A DNA stretch of 11,117 nucleotides from Fragilaria radians (lineage: Eukaryota > Bacillariophyta > Fragilariophyceae > Fragilariales > Fragilariaceae), in NCBI GenBank assembly GCA_900642245.1, contig CAAAJI010000225.1, positions 61,480-72,596 of the forward strand, written 5' to 3'. Below, piece by piece: positions 9,255-11,117 of the stretch (positions are counted from its first letter, which is position 1; the number at the start of each line of letters is the position of its first letter). The notes under the pieces are model-generated. The model did not search any database. It was not told where the DNA came from and saw only the letters and a list, made by a program, of their open reading frames with translations. The position numbers and the translations under genes are program-made.

Positions 9255-9579
9255 TTATATAGCCAGGAAGAAAACAAGAATAAACCAAACAGAGTAAGCC
9301 ATCTTTTTTCTTCCAGATATAGAGTAGGATTTCTTTTTAGTGTGTTCTTTAGCACTGGTCTCATAAATACCCTCTAAACCTACATCTCGAAAAGCAAAAT
9401 CCAAAAGGCTACTGTCAGGAAATTCCGAATCTTTTGTGTTTGGGCTTTCCTTCAAATATTTTTCAAAGGAAAAAACAGCCTGTCTATCAAAGTCCGACAC
9501 ATCCTTCTCTTCTCAGCAGATTTCCTAGATCAAAATCAGATTCAATATCCCATGGTTGACCATCAACCACTTGATCCAT
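9255..9579 (-). pseudogene. Small broken or spliced acidic coding remnant, unrecognised
   Basis: From ATG 9579 a frame gives MDQVVDGQPWDIESDFD and stops after 30 codons at 9487. An overlapping +1 frame, opened by a TGA near 9511, continues as EEKDVSDFDRQAVFSFEKYL and stays open to TAA 9255, ending in a hydrophobic tail (about the last 15 residues). That second frame has no ATG near its start; its only Met lies near the end. The acidic composition runs smoothly from one frame to the other, as if one base had been lost or a small intron missed. Reading on upstream in the first frame gives stop codons at once. I recognise no family. It could be a decayed gene, an exon of an unresolved model, or chance. 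Confidence 0.3.
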
Positions 9580-10502
9580 AGAAGAGGGCAACCAATCTCA
9601 AAAATACTAAAGTGCCAGAAACACTTGGAAGCTGGAATACTTGGAGCCACAAAACGCTTGCCCGTCTTGAAATGGTAATGAATGAAGGATGTTTATGCAC
9701 AGCTAAGTTAAAAGATAACTTTAACCATTGCGCTCATTGTTATATTTCCGATTGATTTGTATCGAAGCAAAAAGCTTGAAGAAATTGCTCTATGTTGAGA
9801 GGATACCATGAGATATTAAGATATAGTTTATATTATTTCTAGGAATGAATCTTGTGCTTTCTTTGTAGTGTAACGAGATACATACCATTTGAAACATATT
9901 AACGTGTCAACAACATGATTTAAGGTAAATATGTTTGAAAAAAGGGGTGAAGATTCATTTCCCAGCTCAATCTATTAACAAGACATAACCCTCAGTTGAA
10001 AAGCGGCTTTGAAAGAAATCACATTGCATCGAAGGACCTGTGAGACTCTATTTATTTGAAAGAAGATACTGAGTCAAAAAAAGAGGCGAGATGTGTCCTA
10101 TATACCTAAACAAATTTCTTAAATGGCGCTACCATGCCAGCCTCTTTTGCACTTTAGAGGCATATTCTCCACATGATCAAGTCCAAATCCCCCTCTCCCC
10201 CCTAATCATTCATTTTGTCTCGACAGACCAAATGAATGATTGCACGAAAAAGGCTACTGGATTTGTAATCTCCATTAACTAATGAATGACTCTGAATCCT
10301 TCACATCTTTTTCTAAATGAATTAAATCAATAAAGACTTGGATATTTATAATCCTGGATTACCTTAGATGATTGGATCTAACTCTGGGTAGTTATGGGTC
10401 AAGACAATTCCGAATTTTTATTAGATAATAACCATGTATTGCCTATCCAAAAAACTGAAATAAATTTGTGATAAACGACATTAAAGTTGCCCAACTCTGG
10501 CA
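9580..10502. other. Intergenic region between remnant and VPS36
   Basis: No supported gene. It contains the 3' flank of VPS36, a perfect 12-bp inverted repeat (10204-10241) and scattered TGAATGA-like words. The 63-codon plus-strand frame at 10091-10282 spans the inverted repeat, has no recognisable domain and is probably chance. Short frames upstream of 9579 on the minus strand are interrupted by stops. Confidence 0.45.
10204..10241. repeat. Perfect 12-bp inverted repeat with 14-base loop
   Basis: AATCATTCATTT (10204-10215) is matched exactly by AAATGAATGATT (10230-10241). The loop itself starts with a small dyad, TGTC-TC-GACA. It lies about 260 bases past the VPS36 stop on the minus strand. 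It could be a transcript-end hairpin, a protein-binding palindrome or the core of a small palindromic element. No flanking target duplication was recognised. Confidence 0.55.
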
Positions 10503-11117
10503 TTATTGAGACTTCTTTTGTGTCACATAAGTTTGGCAAAATTCTTCAAAACGATTTGGAAAAAATCGTGTAGATTCGAGTGTACTATCTCGACAAAGAT
10601 ATCCCAATCTTTCGACTGCTAACAGTTGTTCTTGTGCTAGAATAAGTGGGATTTTCCAATCTCGTGCAATCTGCCATGCCGTGAGGGGAGATTGGTCTGG
10701 GTATTGTAATGACAAGCGTTCCGCCAAATGATTATCATCCCATGTCGATAATTGCAGAACCTTCACACCGGAGGGGAATGTCCGAAGGGATAGGGGAAGT
10801 CTCAAGGATTCCATTAGAGATGCTGCCGCAACTAAATCATCGGGAGAAATGAGGTTCGTTCCCCGAGCACGATTGAAGAGACAGTATACATCCGTTAGGG
10901 TCATGACACCTCCGACTTTAGGGAGTTGGGGTAACAAAAAATCTGCCAATTGACGAGCAAGAAGCAAATTATAGTCTTTTTGTGAATGATTTGTTTTAGA
11001 TAAAGCAGATGTCATCCCCATATTGGATAGCATATCCGTAAGTTGCTTGTCTTCTGGACTACGATCATTGCTGGTCGTTTCAAGCGTTGTAACGTATTTG
11101 GAAATAATCCGAACAAG
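10503..11117 (-). CDS. VPS36: ESCRT-II subunit VPS36, C-terminal part (5' truncated by window edge)
   Basis: The frame is open from the window edge (204 residues visible) to TAA 10503. An internal ATG at 11033 is not the true start, because family-like sequence (LVRIISKYV, then a helical acidic stretch) continues upstream of it. Visible landmarks of the VPS36 tandem winged-helix region are GMTSALSKTNH, LARQLADFLLP, GGVMTLTDVYCLFNRARG, LISPDDLVAAASLMESL, then the second winged helix with SLTAWQIA-type spacing and the ending LCRDSTLESTRFFPN. VPS36 works with VPS22/SNF8 and VPS25 on endosomes, sorting ubiquitinated membrane cargo into multivesicular bodies. The ubiquitin- and lipid-binding N-terminal GLUE domain would lie outside the window. 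No intron is seen in the visible part. Confidence 0.92.
   Translation of the reverse strand, partial: LVRIISKYVTTLETTSNDRSPEDKQLTDMLSNMGMTSALSKTNHSQKDYNLLLARQLADFLLPQLPKVGGVMTLTDVYCLFNRARGTNLISPDDLVAAASLMESLRLPLSLRTFPSGVKVLQLSTWDDNHLAERLSLQYPDQSPLTAWQIARDWKIPLILAQEQLLAVERLGYLCRDSTLESTRFFPNRFEEFCQTYVTQKKSQ

Noticed and set aside
10091..10282. 63-codon plus-strand open frame
   Set aside because: It runs through the inverted repeat, has no domain and no coding-like composition.

Overview
The window looks like nuclear DNA of a microbial eukaryote, most likely a diatom or other stramenopile. This is inferred from short GT..AG introns (83 and 155 nt), moderately AT-rich intergenic DNA, long exons, and eukaryote-only families (kinesin motors, an ESCRT-II subunit, a nucleoredoxin-like domain). 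No bacterial signals were seen. All convincing genes lie on the minus strand, so the window reads from right to left in transcription order.

Layout from right to left. (1) 11117-10503: the C-terminal half of the ESCRT-II subunit VPS36, cut by the window edge. (2) 10502-8664: mostly non-coding, with a perfect 12-bp inverted repeat near 10204-10241 and a broken or spliced small coding remnant at 9255-9579. (3) 8663-3062: one three-exon gene whose spliced product (1787 aa) carries TWO kinesin motor domains in one chain. The two big open frames (8370-6193 and 6198-3062) look at first like adjacent kinesin genes. However, the second has no start codon before its motor. A GTACGT donor at 6281 and an AAG acceptor at 6199 join the two in frame, and a coiled coil keeps its heptad register across the junction. 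(4) 3061-2011: intergenic. (5) 2010-794: a thioredoxin/nucleoredoxin-like domain followed by a four-helix DUF4395 membrane domain, split over two frames. The break is at a heptamer that fits the canonical -1 slippery pattern. (6) 793-1: non-coding, with a nested stem-loop just past the gene.

Main biological points. The first kinesin motor keeps its P-loop but has lost both partners of the switch I Arg / switch II Glu salt bridge (SSRSH to DNASH, DLAGSE to DLANSA). It is probably a nucleotide-binding pseudomotor tethered to a second motor that keeps those residues. This resembles, within one polypeptide, the active-plus-degenerate pairing of Kar3 with Vik1. The redox gene covalently joins a soluble CxxC thioredoxin fold to a membrane domain with two further CxxC motifs, suggesting a thiol relay at a membrane. 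Its frame break is either programmed -1 frameshifting, a one-base assembly error in a homopolymer, or a recent inactivating indel. The neighbouring genes show no shared pathway.
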